Assembly: GCA_023434015.1 (NCBI GenBank)
Contig: JAEYTM010000093.1
Location: 1 to 19,913 of the forward strand
Direction of reading: 5' to 3'
Length of the DNA: 19,913 nt
Source of the DNA: Pseudomonadota bacterium
GTDB lineage: Bacteria > Pseudomonadota > Alphaproteobacteria > Caulobacterales > Caulobacteraceae
Shown: one piece after another, positions 13,346 to 19,913 of the stretch
Position numbering within the stretch: the first letter of the stretch is position 1
Layout: every line of letters begins with the position of its first letter
Made by a program: the position numbers and the translations under genes
The notes under the pieces: model-generated
The model's database searches: none
Seen by the model: only the letters and a program-made list of their open reading frames with translations
What the model was told of the DNA's origin: nothing

Positions 13346-14735
13346 GCCGCTCTGGACCTCGGCGGAGATCGTGGCGGCGACCGGCGGCGACCTCGCGGGC
13401 GCCCCCTTCGCCGCGACGGGCGTGTCGATCGACACCCGCACCCTGGCGCCCGGCGACCTGTTCGTGGCCCTCGGCGGCGTGCGCGACGGCCACGGCTTCG
13501 TCGAGCAGGCGATGGCCAGGGGCGCGGCCGGTGTCCTGGCTTCGCAGCCTGTCGCCGCTCCGGCGGTGAGGGTCGCAGACACCCTCGCCGCCCTCGAAGC
13601 GCTGGGCGGGGCCGCGCGGGACCGGGCGTCGCAAGCGCGCCGGGGCGCCGTCACGGGTTCGGTCGGCAAGACCAGCGTCACCCAGGCGATCATGGCCGGC
13701 CTGACCCTGGCGGGCCCGGCGCATGCCTCGGTGAAATCCTACAACAACCACATCGGCGTTCCGCTGACGCTCGCCCGGATGGCGCGCGCCGCCGAGCGGG
13801 CGGTCTTCGAGATCGGCATGAACCACGCCGATGAAATCGCGCCCCTGGCCCGCATGGTTCGCCCGCACGCCGTCGTGGTGACCACGGTCGGGCCGGTCCA
13901 CGTCGAGAACTTCCCCGATGGCGAGGCGGGCGTCGCCCGCGCCAAGGCCGAGATCTTTGAGGGTCTGGAGCCGGGCGGCGTGGCGGTGCTCAACGCCGAC
14001 AACATCTGGTTCGAAACGCTGCGCGCGGTCGCCCGCCGCGTCGGCGCCGAGGTCCGCACCTTCGGGACCGGGGAGGGCTGCGACGCCCGCCTGATCGACT
14101 TCCAGGCCGCCGCCGGCCACGCTCAGGTCCAGTCGCGTTTCCATGGCAAGGGCCTGGATTTCCCGATCCTGCAGACCGGCCTGCACTGGGGCCTCAACGC
14201 CATGGCCGTCCTGCTGATGCTGGAGGCGCTGGACGTCGATCTGGGGGACAGTCTCGCGGCCCTGGGCAGCTTCGAGCCGCTGGCCGGTCGGGGCGCGGAA
14301 AGGGTCGTCCGGCTGCCGGGCGGGACCTTCGTGCTGATCGACGAAAGCTACAACGCCAATCCGATCTCCATGGCCTCGGCTGTCGCCACCCTCGGCGCGC
14401 GGCCCAACGCCGGGCGACGGATCGTCGCGCTCACCGACATGCTTGAGCTGGGGGAGGAGGCCGCCGGCTTCCATGCCGCACTCGTGGAGCCCATTGAGAA
14501 GGCCGACATCGACCTCGTGTTCTGCGCCGGTCCGCTGATGAGATCGCTCTGGGACGCCCTTCCGCCGACTCGACGCGGCGGCTACGCGGAGACGGCGGCC
14601 GATCTCGCGCCGCAGGTCGCCCGCGCCGCAGCGCCCGGCGACCTGGTGATGGTGAAGGGTTCGAACGGATCGAAGGCCGGCGCTGTCGCATCAGCCCTGG
14701 CCGCGCTCGACGCCGTCCCGGGGGAGGCTGGCTGA
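13338..14735 (+). CDS. murF: UDP-MurNAc-tripeptide--D-alanyl-D-alanine ligase
   Basis: MurF adds D-Ala-D-Ala to UDP-MurNAc-tripeptide, completing the pentapeptide. The 465-residue protein has the three Mur-ligase domains: an N-terminal substrate domain with SIDTRTLAPGDLFVAL, an ATPase domain with P-loop TGSVGKTS (106-113), KSYNNHIGVPLT and EIGMNHADEI, and a C-terminal domain with DESYNANP and VKGSNGSK. The P-loop form (TGSxGKTS) is the normal MurF variant. The ATG at 13338 lies 8 nt inside the end of murE, and the TGA stop shares its last base with the mraY ATG (TGATG), so translation is tightly coupled on both sides. Confidence 0.97.
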   Translation: MVEPLWTSAEIVAATGGDLAGAPFAATGVSIDTRTLAPGDLFVALGGVRDGHGFVEQAMARGAAGVLASQPVAAPAVRVADTLAALEALGGAARDRASQARRGAVTGSVGKTSVTQAIMAGLTLAGPAHASVKSYNNHIGVPLTLARMARAAERAVFEIGMNHADEIAPLARMVRPHAVVVTTVGPVHVENFPDGEAGVARAKAEIFEGLEPGGVAVLNADNIWFETLRAVARRVGAEVRTFGTGEGCDARLIDFQAAAGHAQVQSRFHGKGLDFPILQTGLHWGLNAMAVLLMLEALDVDLGDSLAALGSFEPLAGRGAERVVRLPGGTFVLIDESYNANPISMASAVATLGARPNAGRRIVALTDMLELGEEAAGFHAALVEPIEKADIDLVFCAGPLMRSLWDALPPTRRGGYAETAADLAPQVARAAAPGDLVMVKGSNGSKAGAVASALAALDAVPGEAG

Positions 14736-15844
14736 TGTTCTACTGGCTCTACGAACAGCTCTCGGGCAGCGGGCACATTCCCGCGCTGAACCTGCTGAAA
14801 TATCTCACCTTCCGCACGGGCATGGCGCTGTTCACGGCCCAGCTCGTGGTGGTGCTGATGGGCTCGCGCTTCATCCGCTGGATGCAGGCCAAGCAGGGCA
14901 AGGGCCAGCCGATCCGCAAGGAAGGCATCGAGCGCCACGTCATCGAGAAGGCCGGCACCCCGACCATGGGCGGGGTGATGATCCTGGCCGGCCTGCTGGT
15001 CGGCACCCTGCTGTGGAGCGACCTGTCCAACGTCTACGTCTGGGCGGTGATGCTGGTGACGGCCGGCTACGGCGTCCTCGGCTTCCTCGACGACTACGCC
15101 AAGGTGGCCCGCCACTCGACCGACGGCATCTCCGGCAAGCTGCGCCTCCTGCTCGAGACCGCCATCGCCATGGCGGCGGTGGGCCTGATCGTCGTCTTCG
15201 CCGCCCGCCCGCCCGAGGCCCCGGACCTGCTGACCTCGGTCAGCTTCCCGATCTTCAAGCAGCTGCTGCTCGACCTGAACTGGTTCTACCTGCTGTTCGG
15301 CGCCTTCATCATCGTCGGCGCGGCCAATGCGGTGAACTTTACCGACGGGCTCGACGGCCTGGCCACCGTGCCGGTGATGATCGCCGCGGCCGCCTACGGC
15401 CTGATCGCCTACCTGGTCGGCAACTACGTCTTCGCCAACTACCTGCAGCTGCACTTCGTGCCGGGCGTCGGCGAGGTGGCGGTCTATCTCGGGGCGATGA
15501 TCGGCGCCGGGCTCGGCTTCCTCTGGTACAACGCCCCGCCGGCCAAGATCTTCATGGGCGACACCGGGTCCCTGGCGCTCGGCGGCGGCCTGGGCGCGGC
15601 GGCGGTCGCCACCCGTCACGAGATCGTTCTGGGCATCATCGGCGGCCTGTTCGTCGCCGAGACCCTGTCGGTGATGATTCAGGTCGCCTGGTTCAAGCGG
15701 ACCGGCCGGCGCATCTTCCTGATGGCCCCGATCCACCACCACTTCGAGAAGCTCGGCTGGTCGGAATCGACCGTCGTGATCCGCTTCTGGATCGTCTCGA
15801 TCATGCTGGCCCTGCTCGGGCTGGCCACCCTGAAGCTGCGTTAG
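14735..15844 (+). CDS. mraY: Phospho-N-acetylmuramoyl-pentapeptide-transferase
   Basis: MraY transfers phospho-MurNAc-pentapeptide from UDP to undecaprenyl phosphate, forming lipid I in the inner membrane. The 369-residue polytopic protein (about ten hydrophobic helices) has the catalytic acidic residues in FLDDYAKV (D119, D120), NFTDGLDGLA (D204, D207) and FMGDTGS (D276), plus the triple-His loop PIHHHFEKLGW (334-336). Length and motif spacing are standard. The start shares one base with the murF stop. It is followed by an 18-nt gap before murD containing AGGGAGGG, the first purine-rich ribosome-binding site in the cluster that does not lie within a preceding gene. Confidence 0.98.
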   Translation: MFYWLYEQLSGSGHIPALNLLKYLTFRTGMALFTAQLVVVLMGSRFIRWMQAKQGKGQPIRKEGIERHVIEKAGTPTMGGVMILAGLLVGTLLWSDLSNVYVWAVMLVTAGYGVLGFLDDYAKVARHSTDGISGKLRLLLETAIAMAAVGLIVVFAARPPEAPDLLTSVSFPIFKQLLLDLNWFYLLFGAFIIVGAANAVNFTDGLDGLATVPVMIAAAAYGLIAYLVGNYVFANYLQLHFVPGVGEVAVYLGAMIGAGLGFLWYNAPPAKIFMGDTGSLALGGGLGAAAVATRHEIVLGIIGGLFVAETLSVMIQVAWFKRTGRRIFLMAPIHHHFEKLGWSESTVVIRFWIVSIMLALLGLATLKLR

Positions 15845-15862
15845 GGAGGGCTCGGACGCGTC

Positions 15863-17278
15863 ATGATCCCGGTCCGCGGTTTCGAAGGCAGGACGGTCGC
15901 CGTGTTCGGCCTGGCCCGCACGGGGCTGACGGCCGCGCGCGCCCTCATGCTGGGCGGGGCGAAGGTGGCGCTTTGGGACGACCGGCCGGCGTCCCGCGCC
16001 GCCGCCGAGGCCCAGGGCTTCGAGCTCACCGACCTGACCACCGCCGACTGGTCGCAGTTCGCCGCCCTGATGCTGTCGCCGGGCGTGCCGCTGACCCATC
16101 CTGCGCCGCACTGGACCGTCGGGCGCGCCCGCGAGGCCGGCGTCGAGATCCTGGGCGACATCGAGCTCTTCGCCCGCACGGTCAACGCCGCCCCCGAGCA
16201 CAAGCGGCCGAAGATCGTCGCCATCACCGGCACCAACGGCAAGTCGACGACGACGGCGCTGGTCGGCCACATCTGCGCCATGGCCGGCCGCGACACCCGC
16301 ATCGGCGGCAATATCGGCGTCGGGGTGCTGGGTCTCGAGGACATGCACGGCGGCGCGGTCTACGTGCTCGAGATGAGCTCCTACCAGCTCGACCTGACCT
16401 CCAGCCTGAAGCCGGACGTCACCATCATTCTCAACCTGTCGCCGGACCACCTCGACCGCCACGGCGACATGGAAGGCTATGTCACGGCCAAGCGCCGCAT
16501 CCTGCTCAACCAGGGCAAGGGCGACACCGCCGTGATCGGCGTCGACGACGCCTGGGGCCAGCGGATCTGCACCGAGATCACCGCCGCCAACCGCCGGACC
16601 ATCGTGCCGGTCTCGGCCTCCAAGGCCATGGGCCGCGGCGTCTATGTCCTCGACGGCGCCCTGTACGACGCCACCGGCGAACGCGCGGTCGAGGTCGTCG
16701 ACCTGAAGCGCGCCCGGTCGCTGCCGGGCCGCCACAACTGGCAGAACGCCGCCGCCGCCTATTCCGCCGCCAAGGGCCTGGGCATCGCGCCCGAGGAGGC
16801 GGCCGAGCACCTGCTCAGCTTCCCGGGCCTGGCCCACCGGATGGAGACCGTCGGCCAGATCGGCCGCGTCCGCTTCATCAACGACAGCAAGGCGACCAAC
16901 GCCGACGCCGCCCGCCAGGCGCTTTCCAGCTACGCCAAGGTCTACTGGATCGCCGGCGGCCAGCCGAAGAGCGGCGGCATCGACGCCCTGGCGGACCTCT
17001 TCCCGCGCATCGAGGCCGCCTATCTGATCGGCGAAGCCGCGCCGGCCTTCGCCGACACTCTGCGGAGCAAGGCCCGCGCCGTGGACGCCGGAACCATCGA
17101 GGCGGCGGTCTCGCTGGCCTATGCCGACGCCGCCGCCAGCGGCCGTGAGGCGGTCGTGCTGCTATCGCCGGCCTGCGCAAGTTTCGACCAGTTCGCCGAC
17201 TTCGAGGCCCGGGGCGAGGCGTTCCGCGCCGCCGTCCAGGGCCTGACCCCACAGCCGGCCGCCCAGGGCGTCGCATGA
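15863..17278 (+). CDS. murD: UDP-N-acetylmuramoyl-L-alanine--D-glutamate ligase
   Basis: MurD adds D-glutamate to UDP-MurNAc-L-Ala. The 471-residue protein has an N-terminal Rossmann-like domain (VFGLARTG, 14-21), the central ATPase domain with P-loop GTNGKST (123-129) and EMSSYQLD, a lysine suited to carbamylation (K210 in YVTAKRRIL), and the C-terminal domain with NDSKATN (340-346). All motifs are intact. The ATG at 15863 is preceded by AGGGAGGG at 15843-15850, a strong but somewhat distant Shine-Dalgarno. The stop overlaps the ftsW start (ATGA). The gene order murE-murF-mraY-murD-ftsW-murG-murC is the classical proteobacterial one. Confidence 0.97.
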   Translation: MIPVRGFEGRTVAVFGLARTGLTAARALMLGGAKVALWDDRPASRAAAEAQGFELTDLTTADWSQFAALMLSPGVPLTHPAPHWTVGRAREAGVEILGDIELFARTVNAAPEHKRPKIVAITGTNGKSTTTALVGHICAMAGRDTRIGGNIGVGVLGLEDMHGGAVYVLEMSSYQLDLTSSLKPDVTIILNLSPDHLDRHGDMEGYVTAKRRILLNQGKGDTAVIGVDDAWGQRICTEITAANRRTIVPVSASKAMGRGVYVLDGALYDATGERAVEVVDLKRARSLPGRHNWQNAAAAYSAAKGLGIAPEEAAEHLLSFPGLAHRMETVGQIGRVRFINDSKATNADAARQALSSYAKVYWIAGGQPKSGGIDALADLFPRIEAAYLIGEAAPAFADTLRSKARAVDAGTIEAAVSLAYADAAASGREAVVLLSPACASFDQFADFEARGEAFRAAVQGLTPQPAAQGVA

Positions 17279-18450
17279 GCCCGACCAACCAGGCCCACGC
17301 CTTCGCCCGATCCGACCGCTCGCCGCTCGGCGTCTGGTGGTGGACGGTGGACCGCTGGATGCTCGGGGTCATCGCCCTGCTGATCTTCATCGGCGTGCTG
17401 ATGTCCTTCGCCGCCAGCCCGGCGGCGGCGGCGCGGATGAGTCTCGGCGATCCGTTTCACTTCGCGGTTCGCCAGTGCGTCTTCGCCGCCGCGGCCGCCT
17501 TCGTCCTGATCAGCATGTCGATGATGGACGTGCGCCAGGTCCGCCGCGCCGCCTTCTTCGTCTGGCTGGCGGCGATCGCCCTGATGATCGCCCTGCCGTT
17601 CATCGGCCACAGCGCCAAGGGGGCGACCCGCTGGCTGGAGGTGGGCGGCTTCACCCTGCAGCCGTCGGAGTTCATGAAGCCGGCGCTGATGATCCTCGTC
17701 GCCTGGATGTTCGCCGAGGGCCAGAAGGGCCAGGGCGTGCCGGGCGTCTCGATCGCCTTCGGCTTCTACCTGGTCTCCGTCGCCCTGCTGCTGATCCAGC
17801 CGGACGTGGGCCAGACCGTCCTGATCACCGTAGCCTTCGGCGCCGCCTTCTGGATGGCCGGCGTGCCGCTGTCGTGGGTGATGCTGTTGGGCGCCGTCGC
17901 CGTCGCCGGCCTCTCGTCGACCTATTTCATGTTCCCGCACGTCGCCAGCCGGGTGGATCGCTTCCTGTCGCCGGACAAGGCCGACACCCACCAGGTCGAC
18001 CGGGCCGCCGAAGCCATCTCCGCCGGCGGCTTCTTCGGCCGGGGGCCCGGGGAGGGCGTCATGAAACGCCACGTCCCGGACCTTCACACCGACTTCATCT
18101 ATTCGGTGGGCGCCGAAGAGTACGGCCTGATCTTTTCCCTGCTGCTGATCGCGCTTTTCGCCTTCGTGGTCGTCCGCGGCCTCTATCGCGCCATGAAACT
18201 GTCCGATCCCTTCGAGCAGGTGGCTGCGGCCGGCCTCTTCGTTCTGGTCGGCCAGCAGGCCTTCATCAATGTGGCGGTGAACCTCAACATGATCCCGACC
18301 AAGGGCATGACCCTGCCGTTCATCTCCTACGGGGGCTCGTCCATGCTGGCGATGGGCCTCACCCTGGGCATGGCGCTGGCGTTGACCCGCCGTCGGCCGG
18401 GGGCCTATCTCGCCCCCGAAAGCCTCGCCAAGGCCGGCGCGTTCGCTTGA
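17275..18450 (+). CDS. ftsW: Septal peptidoglycan glycosyltransferase FtsW
   Basis: FtsW is a SEDS-family polymerase that joins lipid II into glycan strands at the septum, paired with FtsI. The 391-residue protein has a hydrophilic N-terminus of about 25 residues and about ten transmembrane helices. Conserved SEDS elements are RWLEVGGFTLQPSEFMK (119-135), IQPDVGQT (174-181), GGFFGRGPGEG, and the extracellular loop PDLHTDFIYSV with D273, near the catalytic Asp position of the family, followed by GAEEYG. The final NLNMIPTKGMTLPFISYGGSS block is also intact. It starts in an ATGA overlap with murD and is separated from murG by 9 nt. Confidence 0.97.
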   Translation: MSPTNQAHAFARSDRSPLGVWWWTVDRWMLGVIALLIFIGVLMSFAASPAAAARMSLGDPFHFAVRQCVFAAAAAFVLISMSMMDVRQVRRAAFFVWLAAIALMIALPFIGHSAKGATRWLEVGGFTLQPSEFMKPALMILVAWMFAEGQKGQGVPGVSIAFGFYLVSVALLLIQPDVGQTVLITVAFGAAFWMAGVPLSWVMLLGAVAVAGLSSTYFMFPHVASRVDRFLSPDKADTHQVDRAAEAISAGGFFGRGPGEGVMKRHVPDLHTDFIYSVGAEEYGLIFSLLLIALFAFVVVRGLYRAMKLSDPFEQVAAAGLFVLVGQQAFINVAVNLNMIPTKGMTLPFISYGGSSMLAMGLTLGMALALTRRRPGAYLAPESLAKAGAFA

Positions 18451-18459
18451 GGCTACAGC

Positions 18460-19554
18460 ATGCGTAAAGTTGCGGTCGTCGCCGCCGGCGGAACCGGCGG
18501 TCACCTGTTTCCGGCTCAGGCCCTGGCCGAGGCGCTGATCGCGCGTGGCTGGCGGATCGTGCTCGCCTCTGACGAGCGCGTCGCCGCCTTCGCCCAGGAG
18601 TTCCCTGCCGAGCACCGCATCGGCCTGTCGGCGGCCACTTACCGCCCCGGTGATCCGCTGGGCATGATCCGCGCCGGCTTTGCGGTGATGCAGGGGGCGA
18701 TGCAGGCCCGGGCCGCCTTCCGGCACATCGACCCGGCCGTGGTCGTCGGCTTCGGCGGCTATCCGTCGGCTCCGGCCCTGGTCGGCGCCATACTCGACCG
18801 CCGACCGACGGTCATCCACGAACAGAACGCGGTGATGGGCCGGGCCAACCGCATGCTGGCCAGCCACGTCCGCACCGTCGCCTGCGCCTTCCCGACGCTG
18901 CAGAAGGCGCCGCCCAAGGTGGCCGGGCGGGCCGTCGTGGTCGGCAATCCGGTGCGCCCGGCGATCCGCGCGCTCGCCGACCATCCCTATACGCCGCCGG
19001 AGCAGGGCGGGCCGATCAACCTGCTGGTCACCGGCGGCAGCCAGGGCGCGCGCCTGCTCTCGGAACTGGTGCCGGAGGCCATCAAGGCCCTGCCCGAGGA
19101 CCTGCGCCGCCGTCTGTCCGTGCATCAGCAGACCCGCAAGGAGTCCATGGACATCGCCCGGCGCATCTATGCCGACGCGATGGTCGACGCCGAGATCGCG
19201 CCCTTCTTCCGGGACATGGCCGGCCGGCTGCGTGACGCCCACCTGGTGATCGGCCGCGCGGGCTCCGGGACGGTCTGCGAATTCGCCGTCGCCGGAAAGC
19301 CGGCGATCCTGGTGCCCCTGGCCATCGCTCTGGACGACGACCAGGGCCAGAACGCCAAGCTGCTGGCCGATGCGGGCGGCGCGGAAATCGCGCGGGAGCA
19401 TCAGCTCACCGTCGACAGCCTGGCCGGCGCGCTGGAGACCCTGCTGACCAATCCGGCCCGGCTGGCGCGCATGGCCGCGGCCTCGCGCGCGGCGGCGATT
19501 CCGGACGCGGCCGAGCGGCTCGCCGACGTGGTGGAGCAGACCGCAGGCGGATAG
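18460..19554 (+). CDS. murG: UDP-N-acetylglucosamine--MurNAc-(pentapeptide) pyrophosphoryl-undecaprenol GlcNAc transferase
   Basis: MurG adds GlcNAc to lipid I on the cytoplasmic face of the inner membrane, producing lipid II. The 364-residue GT28 enzyme has the N-terminal glycine-rich loop GGTGGHLFPA (10-19, with H15), HEQNAVMGRANR (120-131), and the C-terminal UDP-GlcNAc-binding elements TGGSQGAR (191-198), GRAGSGTVCE (265-274) and DDDQGQNAKLL. Length and motifs are normal. The start is 9 nt after the ftsW stop with GAGG just upstream inside that stop region. The gene is followed by the largest gap inside the cluster (39 nt), filled by an inverted repeat. Confidence 0.97.
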   Translation: MRKVAVVAAGGTGGHLFPAQALAEALIARGWRIVLASDERVAAFAQEFPAEHRIGLSAATYRPGDPLGMIRAGFAVMQGAMQARAAFRHIDPAVVVGFGGYPSAPALVGAILDRRPTVIHEQNAVMGRANRMLASHVRTVACAFPTLQKAPPKVAGRAVVVGNPVRPAIRALADHPYTPPEQGGPINLLVTGGSQGARLLSELVPEAIKALPEDLRRRLSVHQQTRKESMDIARRIYADAMVDAEIAPFFRDMAGRLRDAHLVIGRAGSGTVCEFAVAGKPAILVPLAIALDDDQGQNAKLLADAGGAEIAREHQLTVDSLAGALETLLTNPARLARMAAASRAAAIPDAAERLADVVEQTAGG

Positions 19555-19556
19555 CA

Positions 19557-19588
19557 TTTGCTACCGGCCGGGATTCTCCCGTAGCAAA
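19557..19588. repeat. murG-murC intergenic inverted repeat with a GANTC site in its centre
   Basis: TTTGCTAC (19557-19564) and GTAGCAAA (19581-19588) are perfect 8-bp arms, starting 3 nt after the murG stop and ending 5 nt before the murC ATG. An inner stem CGGGA-TTC-TCCCG (19569-19581) is an alternative or partial continuation. GATTC at 19572-19576 is a GANTC methylation site in the middle. In RNA it would fold over the region where a murC ribosome-binding site should be; in DNA it could be a dimeric operator. Confidence 0.6.
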
Positions 19589-19593
19589 CCGCC

Positions 19594-19913
19594 ATGACCC
19601 GTCGTCCTGTCCCCTTCGAGATCGGCCCCGTGCATTTCATCGGCATCGGTGGGATCGGCATGAGCGGCATCGCCGAAATCATGCTGCGCATCGGCTATAC
19701 GGTGCAGGGCTCTGACGCCAAGGCCAGCGCCAACACCGAGCGGCTGGAGAAGCTGGGCGCGAAGATCTTCATCGGCCACGACCCGGCGAACGTCGAAGGC
19801 GTCTCGGCGATCGTCTATTCGACCGCCGTCAAGGCCGACAATCCGGAGATGGTCGCCGGCCGCGATCGGCGCCTGCCGCTGGTCCGTCGCGCCGAGATGC
19901 TCGCCGAGCTGAT
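19594..19913 (+). CDS. murC: UDP-N-acetylmuramate--L-alanine ligase (N-terminal part)
   Basis: This is the first 106 codons of murC, cut by the right edge. MurC adds L-alanine to UDP-MurNAc, the first peptide-forming step. The N-terminal Rossmann-type motif HFIGIGGIGMSGIAEIM (14-30) is diagnostic, and VQGSDAKASANTERLEKLGAKIFIGH and VYSTAVKADNPE continue the MurC N-terminal domain. The P-loop and catalytic domains lie beyond the window. The ATG at 19594 is preceded by AAACCGCC without a recognisable Shine-Dalgarno, and by a strong inverted repeat, so translation may be weak, structured or driven from a separate promoter. The order suggests that murB, ddl, ftsQ, ftsA and ftsZ follow. Confidence 0.95.
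   Translation, partial: MTRRPVPFEIGPVHFIGIGGIGMSGIAEIMLRIGYTVQGSDAKASANTERLEKLGAKIFIGHDPANVEGVSAIVYSTAVKADNPEMVAGRDRRLPLVRRAEMLAEL

Noticed and set aside
14582..16837. Minus-strand open frame of about 751 codons opposite murF, mraY and murD
   Set aside because: Same GC-skew artefact; no domain, and the opposite strand carries complete MurF, MraY and MurD.
17119..19557. Very long minus-strand open frame (about 812 codons) opposite ftsW and murG
   Set aside because: High-GC codon bias on the plus strand keeps this antisense frame open. Its translation is His/Arg/Gly/Asp-rich low-complexity sequence, while the plus strand encodes intact FtsW and MurG.

Overview
The window is a high-GC chromosomal segment of an alphaproteobacterium, most likely Caulobacterales (Caulobacter/Phenylobacterium-like). 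This rests on base composition, the style of the proteins, GANTC motifs in cell-cycle intergenic gaps, and the gene order amidase - rnpB - mraZ - dcw cluster. The genus is an inference. I see no phage, transposon, CRISPR, tRNA or rRNA sequence, and most of the window is conserved housekeeping DNA.

Positions 1-3300 hold small or peripheral genes. On the minus strand are the N-terminus of a probable exported protein (cut by the window edge) and a DUF1289 protein. An unusually AT-rich divergent region follows, with a 15-bp palindrome and phased repeats, then a small secreted protein closed by a strong intrinsic terminator. A two-HKD phospholipase D-family enzyme converges on an endonuclease/exonuclease/phosphatase (EEP) protein, and their stop codons share bases. 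The pairing resembles E. coli clsB (ybhO)-ybhP.

Positions 3300-7600 hold a two-gene acyl-CoA dehydrogenase operon of the PimC/PimD (heteromeric) type behind an ACGTTAACGT palindrome, then an EamA/DMT permease translationally coupled to an AmpD/AmiD-type N-acetylmuramoyl-L-alanine amidase.

Positions 7654-8043 encode the RNase P RNA (rnpB), identified by its conserved cores and a perfect P1 helix. A 281-bp non-coding stretch with candidate regulatory sites lies before mraZ.

Positions 8325 to the right edge are the dcw cluster, all on the plus strand: mraZ, rsmH, ftsL, ftsI, murE, murF, mraY, murD, ftsW, murG and the start of murC. The genes are mostly joined by ATGA/GTGA/TGATG overlaps. Together they build UDP-MurNAc-pentapeptide (MurC/D/E/F), transfer it to lipid carrier (MraY), make lipid II (MurG), and polymerise and cross-link septal peptidoglycan (FtsW/FtsI with FtsL). 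The one sizeable internal gap, murG-murC, is filled by a near-perfect inverted repeat carrying a GANTC site. I found no convincing new multi-gene system. The points worth following are regulatory: the repeats at 499-538, the palindrome at 3364, the leader of mraZ and the murG-murC hairpin.
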